This document shows positions 1 through 6,541 of a stretch of 21,652 nt of DNA, in pieces. A program made the translations under genes and the position numbers. Origin of the DNA: a virus; the IMG/VR virus record IMGVR_UViG_3300034072_001404, positions 1 to 21,652 of that record; one strand, given 5' to 3'. A model generated the notes under the pieces. The model was not told where the DNA came from and did no database searches. It worked only from the letters and a program-made list of their open reading frames with translations. Each line of letters begins with the position of its first letter. Within the stretch, counting starts at the first letter, position 1.

Positions 1-1365
1 GGTCGCGCGCTGCGCCTGCGCCAGCATCGAGACGAAGTCGATGACGAGCGGACGGCCTTGGATGTCGGGCGGCGCGGGCGGGATGCGGCCGAGGTTTTCG
101 AGCACGTTGTAGGCGCGGTCGACCGCGACCTCCAGCATCTCGACGTTGACGCGGTCCACGACCGGGCCGAGTTGCGTGTACTTCTCGTCGTTGCGCAGGG
201 ACGCTTCGAGATCGTTCAACGGCTGCACGCCCTCGCGCTCCGAAATGGCGCGAAACAGATCGACGTAATAGCACTCGGCGACATCGCGCCGGATTTCGAT
301 ATGGTCCTCGCGGATCGCCTGAAGCGTCTGGTACTGCGGCTGGAAGATCGGCGCGAGGCTTTCGAGATCGGTTGCGGCTGCGAAATTGATCGAGCCGGGG
401 TCGAGCCGCAGCATCGTTGCCGCGAGACCGGTTGCCGCCTTCATCGGGGGCCGGTTCATCATGTCCTTGGCGTAGCCGCGACGCCGGGCGGAAAGCTGCA
501 TCTCGCGCATGTCCGGCAGCGCGTCGAAACCCGGGCACGCATCCGAGTACGGGTCACTGCCGGTCGTTTCCCAGCGCGGACCCCAGAAAGGCTTGCTGTC
601 GTAGCCGCCGACGCGCAGCAGCACGTCCTTGTTCGAGTTGCCCTGTTCCCAGAACACCGAGCGGTACGCCTTGTTGCCGATATCCAGCTTCGAGGGATCG
701 CGGTCGCGGTTGCGCTCGACGGCGTGAACGCACGGCACGAGGGTCTGCGGCTTGTTCTCGTTCCACAGGCGCTGCGTCGTCTTGGACAGGTTGGCCCACG
801 GGAACATGGCGACCATCTGGCTGACGGTCAGGAATACGTCGCGGTAGCAGGTATCGGTGTGCCCGGCATCGTCTTCGGCAATCCAGTAGTTGCCGATATC
901 GAGATGGTGGCTCGCGCCCATGTACTCTTGGTGTTCGAGCAGGAAGCCGACGCTCGCCCCGTAGTTGCCGAGGTCGCGATAGTTCAGCTTGAACGTGTCG
1001 TAGATGCCGATATCGGCAAAGAACTCGTAGATCAGCGCCTCGACATCGGCCAGCCATTCCTTGACCGCCTGAAACTCGTTCAGGTCGGGGTCGGTAACCT
1101 TCAGCTTGAACCACGGCATCGAACTCGGCGACAGACCGGACTGCATACCGTAGGCGAGCGTGCGCGCCGCGCGCCGGGCGTAGCTGTCCTTGCTCGTGTT
1201 GTTCGAGCGCCGCTTGTTCAAGCGGGTCTTGCTGTCGCCCAGAAACTGCGCGCGGCTCGACGACGCGTAGCGGTTGATCTCTTCCCAGTCAGGCTCGAAC
1301 GGCTTGCGCACCATCTTCATCGAAGACAGGCGGTTCTCGCACAGTTCGCGGATGGTTTTGCTCAC
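1..1365 (-). CDS. Portal / head-tail connector protein (T7-like), partial
   Basis: Reading from 1365 the frame is open to the left edge (455 codons), so the C-terminus lies outside the window. The protein resembles the phage head-to-tail connecting family (T7 gp8-type portal): an N-terminal segment with NRYASSSRAQFLGD and ARRAARTLAYGMQSGLSPSSMPWFKL-like text, a middle GNYGASVGFL stretch, and later MNRPPMKAATG and YYVDLFRAISEREG segments typical of the family. Portals form the dodecameric ring at the capsid vertex through which terminase threads DNA. The family is usually about 500-560 residues, so roughly the last fifth is missing. The chosen start is GTG at 1365, preceded by a GGGGGG ribosome-binding stretch and overlapping the ATGTGA end of the preceding membrane-protein gene. 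The first in-frame ATG is 15 codons later, at 1320. It is the fifth gene of the leftward packaging operon. The family assignment is by recognition of sequence style. Confidence 0.85.
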   Translation of the reverse strand, partial: MSKTIRELCENRLSSMKMVRKPFEPDWEEINRYASSSRAQFLGDSKTRLNKRRSNNTSKDSYARRAARTLAYGMQSGLSPSSMPWFKLKVTDPDLNEFQAVKEWLADVEALIYEFFADIGIYDTFKLNYRDLGNYGASVGFLLEHQEYMGASHHLDIGNYWIAEDDAGHTDTCYRDVFLTVSQMVAMFPWANLSKTTQRLWNENKPQTLVPCVHAVERNRDRDPSKLDIGNKAYRSVFWEQGNSNKDVLLRVGGYDSKPFWGPRWETTGSDPYSDACPGFDALPDMREMQLSARRRGYAKDMMNRPPMKAATGLAATMLRLDPGSINFAAATDLESLAPIFQPQYQTLQAIREDHIEIRRDVAECYYVDLFRAISEREGVQPLNDLEASLRNDEKYTQLGPVVDRVNVEMLEVAVDRAYNVLENLGRIPPAPPDIQGRPLVIDFVSMLAQAQRAT

Positions 1366-1697
1366 ATCGCCCCCCAGACTGCGGCGGCCCACCACATGAG
1401 TTTACACCCGACATGGATAGCCTGATCGGCGTTGAAACTGATCTTGCCTCGGCACTTGGCGTCGTCGGTCAGGAAATGAACCGCAGCCTCGGCAAAGAAC
1501 ACCCACCACAATCCGGTAATAAGCGCCGCCGACGCGCCGTGGATTGCCGCGTGGCTGGCAAGCACAGTCTGCCACGGCACCCCGGGGATGGCTGTCGTCC
1601 GGTTCTTGGCCTTGGACATGAAATCACCCTGTCCGGCGAAGTCGAACAAACAGTGAGCGCCGATCAGCGCGATAAGCATAAGCACCGGGTCAGTCAT
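1362..1697 (-). CDS. DUF3307-like small membrane protein
   Basis: A 111-aa hydrophobic protein. A start-proximal helix (about residues 4-20, LMLIALIGAHCLFDFAGQ) is followed by a conserved-looking GDFMSKAKN segment, a second hydrophobic stretch (about 42-72, with His49 and His53) and a third near the C-terminus (about 95-111, MWWAAAVWG). The H..FDF.GQ.DFM..K pattern near the N-terminus and the later HF.TDDAK pattern resemble the DUF3307 family of integral membrane proteins, whose role is unknown. The gene lies between the terminase-proximal small gene and the portal, and its stop overlaps the portal start (ATGTGA). A holin-like or inner-membrane role is possible from size and hydrophobicity, but nothing in the sequence proves it. 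Confidence 0.6.
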   Translation of the reverse strand: MTDPVLMLIALIGAHCLFDFAGQGDFMSKAKNRTTAIPGVPWQTVLASHAAIHGASAALITGLWWVFFAEAAVHFLTDDAKCRGKISFNADQAIHVGCKLMWWAAAVWGAM

Positions 1698-1701
1698 GTC
1701 T

Positions 1702-1893
1702 TCAAACCCCCAGCTTGGACACGGGCGGCGCGTTCATACCCTGCGGCCCGGCGAATACCATGGCCGAGGGCGCGAGACGCCGACGCGCGCGTGCGGATGC
1801 GGCAACCGTGGCATCGCCGTTATCGGGCAGGCGGCTGGCTTGGCGCACCGGCACCTTCTCGACCTTCGGCGTCTTCGGCTTCGGTACACACAT
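1702..1893 (-). CDS. Short basic phage protein between terminase and connector
   Basis: 63 aa, beginning MCVPKPKTPKVEKVPVRQAS, then a basic run (ARARRRL) and a C-terminal PQGMNAPPVSKLGV. I cannot name its function. Short proteins with an N-terminal Cys and a PK-P-K repeat are often found beside terminase and portal genes in podovirus-like phages; this is from general familiarity, not a search. No membrane helix or catalytic motif is visible, and it looks mostly disordered. It starts 5 bases after the TerL stop and ends 4 bases before the next start, so it is probably translated as part of the packaging operon. A structural or scaffold-associated peptide is plausible. Confidence 0.6.
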   Translation of the reverse strand: MCVPKPKTPKVEKVPVRQASRLPDNGDATVAASARARRRLAPSAMVFAGPQGMNAPPVSKLGV

Positions 1894-1898
1894 GATCG

Positions 1899-4511
1899 TC
1901 AGCCTTTCAATTCGTCGTAGCGGGTCTCGTCGTAGGACTTGGCCTGCCCGTATACCAGTTGCTCGCGCGAGACCGCCAATCCGCCGACCACGACCTGCCG
2001 TTTCGGGGTGTCGATGTTGGCGTACATCACCGCGTCACCCTTGTCGGTCGAGCGCATGATACGTTTCGCGATCTCGTCCTTGCTTTCGACCTTGATGCCA
2101 CCCTTCACGACCCAGAACAAGGGGGCAGTCAGGTCGGCCAGCAACTCGGCGTCGTCGGGCAGCGCAATCGGGTCCGGGTTCTCGGGGTCGAGGGCCTCGC
2201 GCAGCCGCCAGAGCAGCATCGCGCGCAGGTTGACGAACTTCAGCAGCCCGCGTGCGGCCGTCTCGTTCTCGGCCGACGCTGCGCCGTTGATGGGCACGAC
2301 ATGCACGGCCGCTTCTTCGAGGAAATCGAAGGGGCTGGTCCCGATGCCCACGACATCGAGATGCACGGGCGCGTTGTCGCGCCGGAAGCGGATGACCTGC
2401 GAGGCAGCGAGACTGCCCGAGTTCACGTCGACGCCCTTGATCGCGATCAGCGGTGCAAACCAGCGGCCATGGCGGCGCGAGATTATCATCTTGTCCTTGC
2501 CGGTCGCGCCGAGTGTGCTGCCCATGTTGCCGCCACGGGCCGCGTCAACGCCCATGCTCGTCATCTCGCCAGCCGCATCGCGAGGACGCCAGCGGTTCAT
2601 CGCCGCTTCGACCCACGCGGTCGGGATCAACTGGGAACGATGGTCTTCGGTGCCTGCCATAAAGTCGCCTCGCAGCATCTGGGACCGCAACGGTTCGGGC
2701 AGCGCCTGAAGCTGTGCGATGTAGCCGGATTTCACGTAATACGGGTTGTCGGTGACGCGCGACGTGATGAAGGTCCGCGATTTCGGGGTGACGATTTCCT
2801 CGGGCGCGTACTCGGCCGGGTCGAAGTCGTACACGGGCTTGCCGCCGACGATGACGAACTGCGCGCCGCCGCGCTCGACCGGCAACTCGTAATCGGGGTT
2901 GCCCTGCACCGTGGCGAACCACCGCAACTCGCCGTCCTTGGCCGGGTTCGGGTGCTTCTTGTCCAGCCATGGCGCGAAGAACTTGATGACCCAGCGGCCT
3001 TCGGGCGTGGTCGGCGGGTTGAACGCCATGATCGTGCGGCAACGCTGCTTCGGATCGGCAGAGCGGACCCAGCCCATGGTGTAGCGCACCTGCTTCTCGC
3101 GCATCTGGGTGACTTCATCATAGCAGTTCCTATTGATAAAGCCCTGATTAGTTATATAGTGGTTGGCACCTTCAACCGTGAGATCGAACAATGGCACGAC
3201 ACCAACATCGCAACAGTCCGAAGATTGAACACGAACCGAACGATCAGTGGTTCGTGTTTCCGAGTTATAGGGGTGGGCATACGACCACGTACGGCGGATA
3301 CGTGTGGGAGTTTGTAGGCCCGCATCCTCTAGCAAATAGATGGGGTTTCGTAGCCCAGCACCGGCTGGTGGGCGAAGACCTTGTCGGTCGCCCGCTGCGC
3401 AAAGGCGAAGTCGTTCACCACAAGAACAGCGTGCGTCACGACAACGACCCAGCCAACCTCGAAGTGATGACAGTCGAAGCGCACCGACGCCATCACTGGG
3501 CCGAACTGGCCGACATACCGCGCATCCCGATTGACGAAGACGCGCTGCGATGCGCCCTGCGAACCGAAGGATCGGTGAAAGGCGCGGCGCGCGTGCTCGG
3601 CATCGACCACAACGTGATACGCAACCGGTTTCCTGATCTGTGTGCGCCGTTCCAGCGCCAAAGCCCAACCAAGATCGACGATCCCCGTGATCTCGACCGC
3701 ATCGCGGCGTTCGCGGCTGACCCCGATGTCGGGTATCGCGAGGCTGCGACTGCGCTGAAGATGTCGGCGATAACGATCCAGCGCATTTGCAAGCGGCGTG
3801 GCTGGGTGTGGCAGAAGAAATCTCGTGGCCCGTGGCCTGCTGACGATGTTCGTCGGGAGAACCAGCGCGCCATCCGCAAGGGCCTAAGAGTTGGTGAGAA
3901 ACTCCCTGCACCTGACGAGCGCCGCCAGCCGTAACCAGCACCGCGCTGTCTGTCTTGCGAAGGGCCCGCGTCACGCGGCGCGGCCCTTCCAAGGTATCGA
4001 CCATGTCACCGACAGCAACGTCCTCGACAGGCTTGTACGAGCCGTCAGCCATCCACACCAGCGTCCCGGCCCCGACGCATTTGTGATCGTAATCGACGCC
4101 CTGCTGCTTCTCTTCGTCGCCTTCGTTCTCCAGCCCCGCGAACTCGATCAGCCGGTTGACGCCATCGGGCGTCGAGAAGGCCCATGTCGAGCCTTGCGAC
4201 GAGTAGCCGTCACGCGATCCGAGGATGCCCGCGATCTCCTGCACGAACTTCTTCGTGCTCACCTTCTCCTGACGGATGATAAGCGCGCGCCGGGCCTGCG
4301 TCGTCGCGATCCCCGATATCAGGAACGACTTGCCGCCACCGGCCGCACCGCCGAAGCCGATGATGTCGGCCTCGCTGTCGAAGGCCATGGTCTGCGGCCC
4401 CGGGTTGGGCTTGAAGATCGGCTCGTAGCCGTCAACGGCTGCGTCGAACTCCAGACGCTCCGAGGGCGTCATGTCGTCGCGCAGGCGGGCGATCTGGCTG
4501 GCCGTGTACAT
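1899..4511 (-). CDS. Terminase large subunit, interrupted by an in-frame intein
   Basis: An 870-codon frame. Removing the intein (residues 145-462) leaves a 552-aa terminase of normal size. Residues 55-62 are the Walker A loop (GAAGGGKS). Walker B is rebuilt only after splicing: VDYDHK joins CYDEVTQ, with Asp465/Glu466 (precursor numbering) as the acidic pair. A coupling motif MAFNPP lies at 495-500. The RNase H-like nuclease has its three expected acids: Asp656 (GVDAARGG), Asp719 (HLDVVGIG) and Asp826 (DKGDAVMYA). The enzyme would translocate DNA into the prohead with ATP and cut concatemers. The ATG overlaps the small-terminase stop by one base (TGATG), so the two subunits are probably coupled in translation. 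The precursor should have no ATPase activity until the intein splices, because the insertion splits Walker B. The intein also contains an antisense HNH gene. Confidence 0.92.
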   Translation of the reverse strand: MYTASQIARLRDDMTPSERLEFDAAVDGYEPIFKPNPGPQTMAFDSEADIIGFGGAAGGGKSFLISGIATTQARRALIIRQEKVSTKKFVQEIAGILGSRDGYSSQGSTWAFSTPDGVNRLIEFAGLENEGDEEKQQGVDYDHKCVGAGTLVWMADGSYKPVEDVAVGDMVDTLEGPRRVTRALRKTDSAVLVTAGGARQVQGVSHQLLGPCGWRAGSPDEHRQQATGHEISSATPSHAACKCAGSLSPTSSAQSQPRDTRHRGQPRTPRCGRDHGDRRSWLGFGAGTAHTDQETGCVSRCGRCRARAPRLSPILRFAGRIAARLRQSGCAVCRPVRPSDGVGALRLSSLRGWLGRCRDARCSCGERLRLCAAGDRQGLRPPAGAGLRNPIYLLEDAGLQTPTRIRRTWSYAHPYNSETRTTDRSVRVQSSDCCDVGVVPLFDLTVEGANHYITNQGFINRNCYDEVTQMREKQVRYTMGWVRSADPKQRCRTIMAFNPPTTPEGRWVIKFFAPWLDKKHPNPAKDGELRWFATVQGNPDYELPVERGGAQFVIVGGKPVYDFDPAEYAPEEIVTPKSRTFITSRVTDNPYYVKSGYIAQLQALPEPLRSQMLRGDFMAGTEDHRSQLIPTAWVEAAMNRWRPRDAAGEMTSMGVDAARGGNMGSTLGATGKDKMIISRRHGRWFAPLIAIKGVDVNSGSLAASQVIRFRRDNAPVHLDVVGIGTSPFDFLEEAAVHVVPINGAASAENETAARGLLKFVNLRAMLLWRLREALDPENPDPIALPDDAELLADLTAPLFWVVKGGIKVESKDEIAKRIMRSTDKGDAVMYANIDTPKRQVVVGGLAVSREQLVYGQAKSYDETRYDELKG
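3133..3160 (+). promoter_or_regulatory. Sigma70-like promoter for the antisense HNH gene
   Basis: TTGATA at 3133-3138, a 16-base spacer and TATAGT at 3155-3160, in a locally AT-rich patch, with a predicted start near 3167 and the HNH ATG at 3191. On the other strand the same bases encode the intein C-terminus: TTGATA lies opposite Phe-Ile-Asn of block G, and the -10 lies opposite His-Tyr-Ile of block F. It matches the sigma70 consensus better than any other promoter candidate in this window. It was not tested. Confidence 0.6.
3191..3934 (+). CDS. HNH homing endonuclease encoded antisense within the TerL intein
   Basis: 247 aa. The nuclease core spans about residues 47-102: QHRLVGEDLVGRPLRKGEVV, then HHKN (His76, His77, Asn79), Asn85, NLEVMT (Asn89) and EAHRRHHW. 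This matches the HNH_3-type pattern (HRLV..E...GR.L..GEVVHH.N....DN...NLE.MT..EH...H). Two helix-turn-helix-like segments follow, about 115-147 (GSVKGAARVLGIDHNVIRNRF) and about 165-202 (VGYREAATALKMSAITIQRI), as in homing enzymes with modular DNA-binding tails. The ORF lies wholly inside the intein and fills the interval between blocks A/B and F/G. Its first codons are antisense to block F and its last about 13 codons antisense to block B. ATG at 3191 is chosen; GTGAG about 10 bases upstream is a modest ribosome site. It presumably cuts intein-less terL alleles to drive homing. That role is inference; the nuclease family is clear. Confidence 0.88.
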   Translation: MARHQHRNSPKIEHEPNDQWFVFPSYRGGHTTTYGGYVWEFVGPHPLANRWGFVAQHRLVGEDLVGRPLRKGEVVHHKNSVRHDNDPANLEVMTVEAHRRHHWAELADIPRIPIDEDALRCALRTEGSVKGAARVLGIDHNVIRNRFPDLCAPFQRQSPTKIDDPRDLDRIAAFAADPDVGYREAATALKMSAITIQRICKRRGWVWQKKSRGPWPADDVRRENQRAIRKGLRVGEKLPAPDERRQP

Positions 4512-5020
4512 CAGTCGAAGAGCGACGACGCTTGGACGATCTTGTCGACCTCGCGCGCCTCGATCAGCGCCCGGGCCGGGTTGCGGCGCTGCTCGACGCG
4601 CTTCAGGATCGCGGCAGCGCGCAGAGCGCGTTCCTCGTCAGGCGTCTTCCCTGTGGTGTGGTCGTTGTTCGTGGTCACGTCGACGCGCTTGCCGTAGGTC
4701 TTGGGCTTCAGGTTCTCCGCAGCCCATTGCCGCGACTTGATGCGCTGTTCGGCGATCCGGCAGTCGGTTGCCGTCTTCGCCTTGCCGAACATCTCGTCAG
4801 CGAGGCTCACGACTTCCTCCGCATAGGTGTCGGCTTGGTCCTCGCGAGCGCGTGCATAATTCTCCGCGAACTCCGGTTCGGTGCGCAGCCACTGGTATAT
4901 GGTCTTCATCGAAATCGCGTTGTCGGTTGCGCGCTGATCGCGAACCCATTTCGACAAGGGCGTGCCTTCAGCCAACGCAGCGCAGATTTCGTCGGCGAGA
5001 TCGGGGTCAAATGGTCTCAT
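4511..5020 (-). CDS. Terminase small subunit
   Basis: 169 aa. The N-terminal 55 residues hold a helix-turn-helix-like DNA-binding segment (DEICAALAEGTPLSKWVRD, later MKTIYQWLRTEPEFAENYARA) typical of phage small terminases that recognise the packaging site. The middle (about 56-110) is a helical oligomerisation-type region with RIAEQRIKSRQWAAENLKPKTYGKR, a segment commonly seen in this family. The C-terminal third is charged and ends in SSLFD. The stop overlaps the TerL ATG by one base, and the gene is first in the leftward operon. There is no good Shine-Dalgarno sequence before ATG 5020 (CTCTGGGCT). A weak TTGACG (5063 to 5058, minus strand) lies upstream with a poor -10. Assignment rests on context and the characteristic helical motif. 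Confidence 0.85.
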   Translation of the reverse strand: MRPFDPDLADEICAALAEGTPLSKWVRDQRATDNAISMKTIYQWLRTEPEFAENYARAREDQADTYAEEVVSLADEMFGKAKTATDCRIAEQRIKSRQWAAENLKPKTYGKRVDVTTNNDHTTGKTPDEERALRAAAILKRVEQRRNPARALIEAREVDKIVQASSLFD

Positions 5021-5163
5021 AGCCCAGAGGTAACGCGATTGCGCGCTTCGTTCAAGCCGTCAACGCCGGTCGGGGCATTGGCCCCACGATTTCGCGTTTC
5101 CGCTTTCCGCTTTCCGATTGCCGGGCGACGATTTCCGCTTCCCTTATGTGTAGATTTGTGTGA

Positions 5164-5184
5164 TTGCTATTTTCCCCTATGTGC
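5164..5184. repeat. Left arm of perfect 21-bp inverted repeat
   Basis: Begins TTGCTATTTTCCCC and ends TATGTGC. It is the exact reverse complement of 5310-5330. Read on the minus strand it points toward the small terminase, so both copies face outward from the divergent region. Flanking bases extend the similarity imperfectly by about six positions. Confidence 0.85.
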
Positions 5185-5309
5185 TGGCCTCCCGTTACAT
5201 TTTGTTAGTGTTACACGCATATCCCTATCGCGCGCGATGTTTGTATTGTAAAACACTGTAGAATATGCCACATACCCGCATTAACATAAACATATGGTAC
5301 GAGACACCC

Positions 5310-5330
5310 GCACATAGGGGAAAATAGCAA
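5310..5330. repeat. Right arm of perfect 21-bp inverted repeat
   Basis: GCACATAGGGGAAAA through TAGCAA, exact reverse complement of 5164-5184, with 125 bases between the arms. It lies 30 bases upstream of the first rightward ATG (5361), a position fitting an operator, a dedicated promoter element or an origin-protein site. Confidence 0.85.
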
Positions 5331-5360
5331 GCGCACGAATATATTCTAAAGGAGACCAAC

Positions 5361-6131
5361 ATGCCCAGACCCCGTTCCCCGCTGACCGCCAACGAGATAG
5401 AGTACATCCACAGACGCTTTACCTACGACCCCGAGAAGGGGGAAATCTATCGCAAGCCGGGCAACAAATCCGCCATCCGGCTTCGCGCAGACGGGATGCT
5501 CTATGTCACCGCCGGGTCGAGCCGCAACATCCCCGCGAAAGACGTGGCGTGGTTCCTGCACACGGGAAACCTGCCCGACAGCGCCAGCAAGGTGAAGATC
5601 ATCCAGCGCGAAACCACACGCTGTGCATATGAACTGCGCGCCGACAACCTGTTCCTTGAGACCCCCGACTGCGCGTTCGGTGAAATGCACCTGCGCAGGT
5701 GGCACGAGCAGGAACAGCGCATAGCGGCGCGGGCGAACCTGATCGGCTACGAGACCAGCGACGAAGCCCGGTACGATACCGAACGCCTCGTGGCCGTGGC
5801 GATGGTCAAACTCGCCGCCGACAACATGAAACTCGCGCTCTCGCACGTCGAGTTGAACGAGACCCACTTCCCGTCCGGCGACACCTTGACCGAGAAGAAA
5901 ATCCGGGGGCATCTCGACCACACCATTATCGCCGCCAACGAGATCGCGCGCGTGCAGGGCTGGCAGTTCGACCCGAGCGACGTGCTGCGCCGCCCCGATT
6001 ACGGGGACAGCGTCGACGACTGGCTGTCCTACTACGGTCGCGTGGCCCGTTGCACCGACCCGGCGTTCCGCCATCTCGACGCTGACGCCGTGCTCGCGCT
6101 GCTCGCCCCCAAATCCAGCCTCTTCGACTGA
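5361..6131 (+). CDS. Degenerate HNH-fold (DNA-binding) protein, function unknown
   Basis: 256 aa, first gene of the rightward early operon, with a good AAAGGAG ribosome site. The N-terminal 100 residues follow the outline of phage HNH endonucleases: FTYDPEKGEIYRKPGNKS, then GMLYVTAGSSRNIPAKDVAW and FLHTGNLPDSASKV. The position where such enzymes carry IDHINGDRSDNR reads IIQRETTRCAYELRADNLF, so the catalytic Asp-His pair is absent and only an Asn-Leu pair remains. I infer a nuclease-dead DNA-binding domain. The rest (about 105-256) is helical, with no motif I recognise. It ends in KSSLFD, like five other proteins here. Position suggests an early regulatory or host-takeover role; that is inference. 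Confidence 0.75.
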   Translation: MPRPRSPLTANEIEYIHRRFTYDPEKGEIYRKPGNKSAIRLRADGMLYVTAGSSRNIPAKDVAWFLHTGNLPDSASKVKIIQRETTRCAYELRADNLFLETPDCAFGEMHLRRWHEQEQRIAARANLIGYETSDEARYDTERLVAVAMVKLAADNMKLALSHVELNETHFPSGDTLTEKKIRGHLDHTIIAANEIARVQGWQFDPSDVLRRPDYGDSVDDWLSYYGRVARCTDPAFRHLDADAVLALLAPKSSLFD

Positions 6132-6141
6132 AGGACCCGCC

Positions 6142-6528
6142 ATGGACATCAGCATTCGTCGCCTGCTGGACGCCGCGACCTCGACGGTGAAAGCGATGCC
6201 GGGGCACGACCCCAAGACGCTGCGCGTCATTCGTTGCCTGCCGGACAGTGTGCCCGTCGGCTACAACTTCAAGAAAAGGTTCGAGGAAAGCGCGCTCATG
6301 CGCCACCGCAAACCTGACACGGCGTACCACCCCGACACCATAATCGCGTATTGCGGGGCCATGGACCGGCTTTTCGGTGGCCTGTTCCCCCGATACCCTC
6401 GCGGCCCGTGGGCGCTGACATATCTGGCGAAGGGCGCGCTGGGTTGGGCAGGCAACCGCCGCATCCCCGTCACGCCCGAACACGAACTCGAAGCCCTCAC
6501 ACGGCTGAACTCTCCCCTCTTCGACTGA
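6142..6528 (+). CDS. Hypothetical early protein
   Basis: 128 aa, not recognised. It starts MDISIRRLLDAATSTVKAMP, has a basic middle (YNFKKRFEESALMRHRKPD) and a tryptophan/glycine-rich part (GPWALTYLAKGALGWAGNRR), and ends NSPLFD. No membrane segment is evident and no metal-binding cysteines are present. The ribosome site is in the repeated GAAGGACCC cassette just after the previous stop. Compact spacing (10 bases) and the shared C-terminal tag make a real gene likely. Confidence 0.7.
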   Translation: MDISIRRLLDAATSTVKAMPGHDPKTLRVIRCLPDSVPVGYNFKKRFEESALMRHRKPDTAYHPDTIIAYCGAMDRLFGGLFPRYPRGPWALTYLAKGALGWAGNRRIPVTPEHELEALTRLNSPLFD

Positions 6529-6541
6529 AAGGACCCACGAC

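Larger units (their letters stand above)
3126..4079 (-). other. Intein inside TerL (318 codons) with endonuclease slot occupied by an antisense gene
   Basis: The Hint N-terminal part starts at Cys145 of the precursor with CVGAGTLVWMADGSYKPVED, a textbook block A. A weaker block B follows, VTAGGARQVQGVSHQLL with His206 (residues about 193-209). The C-terminal part reads VVPLFDLTVEGANHYITNQG and then FINRN (about 438-462), that is blocks F and G, ending in Asn462 with Cys463 as the +1 nucleophile. The penultimate residue is Arg461, not the usual His. About 223 codons between the blocks (roughly 207-430) show no endonuclease motif in this frame. They are rich in Arg, Cys, Ser, Gly and Pro and are the antisense of an HNH gene. 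Insertion is between Lys144 and Cys463, in Walker B. Splicing competence is inferred from Cys1, block B His, terminal Asn and +1 Cys; the altered penultimate residue may slow it. Confidence 0.88.
5021..5360. promoter_or_regulatory. Divergent AT-rich control region, possible replication origin
   Basis: This 340-base gap separates the leftward packaging operon from the rightward early operon. Its right two thirds (about 5140-5350) are clearly AT-richer than the coding DNA. It holds a perfect 21-bp inverted repeat (arms 5164-5184 and 5310-5330), two full tandem TTTCCGC units plus a partial third (5097-5116) and another copy at 5132-5138, a small hairpin GGGGC-ATTG-GCCCC (5072-5085), and a GTTAGTGT stretch (5204-5211) resembling the -10 region of promoters found elsewhere in the window. 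AAAGGAG at 5348-5354 is the ribosome site of the next gene. No convincing full promoter hexamer pair was found for either direction. Bidirectional control is likely from position; an origin is a guess from repeats plus AT content. Confidence 0.55.

Noticed and set aside
3493-3879. Other open frames within the HNH gene region (for example 128 codons on the minus strand in a different phase)
   Set aside because: No motif, and out of phase with TerL. Only the phase joining the two Hint halves and the plus-strand HNH frame are supported.
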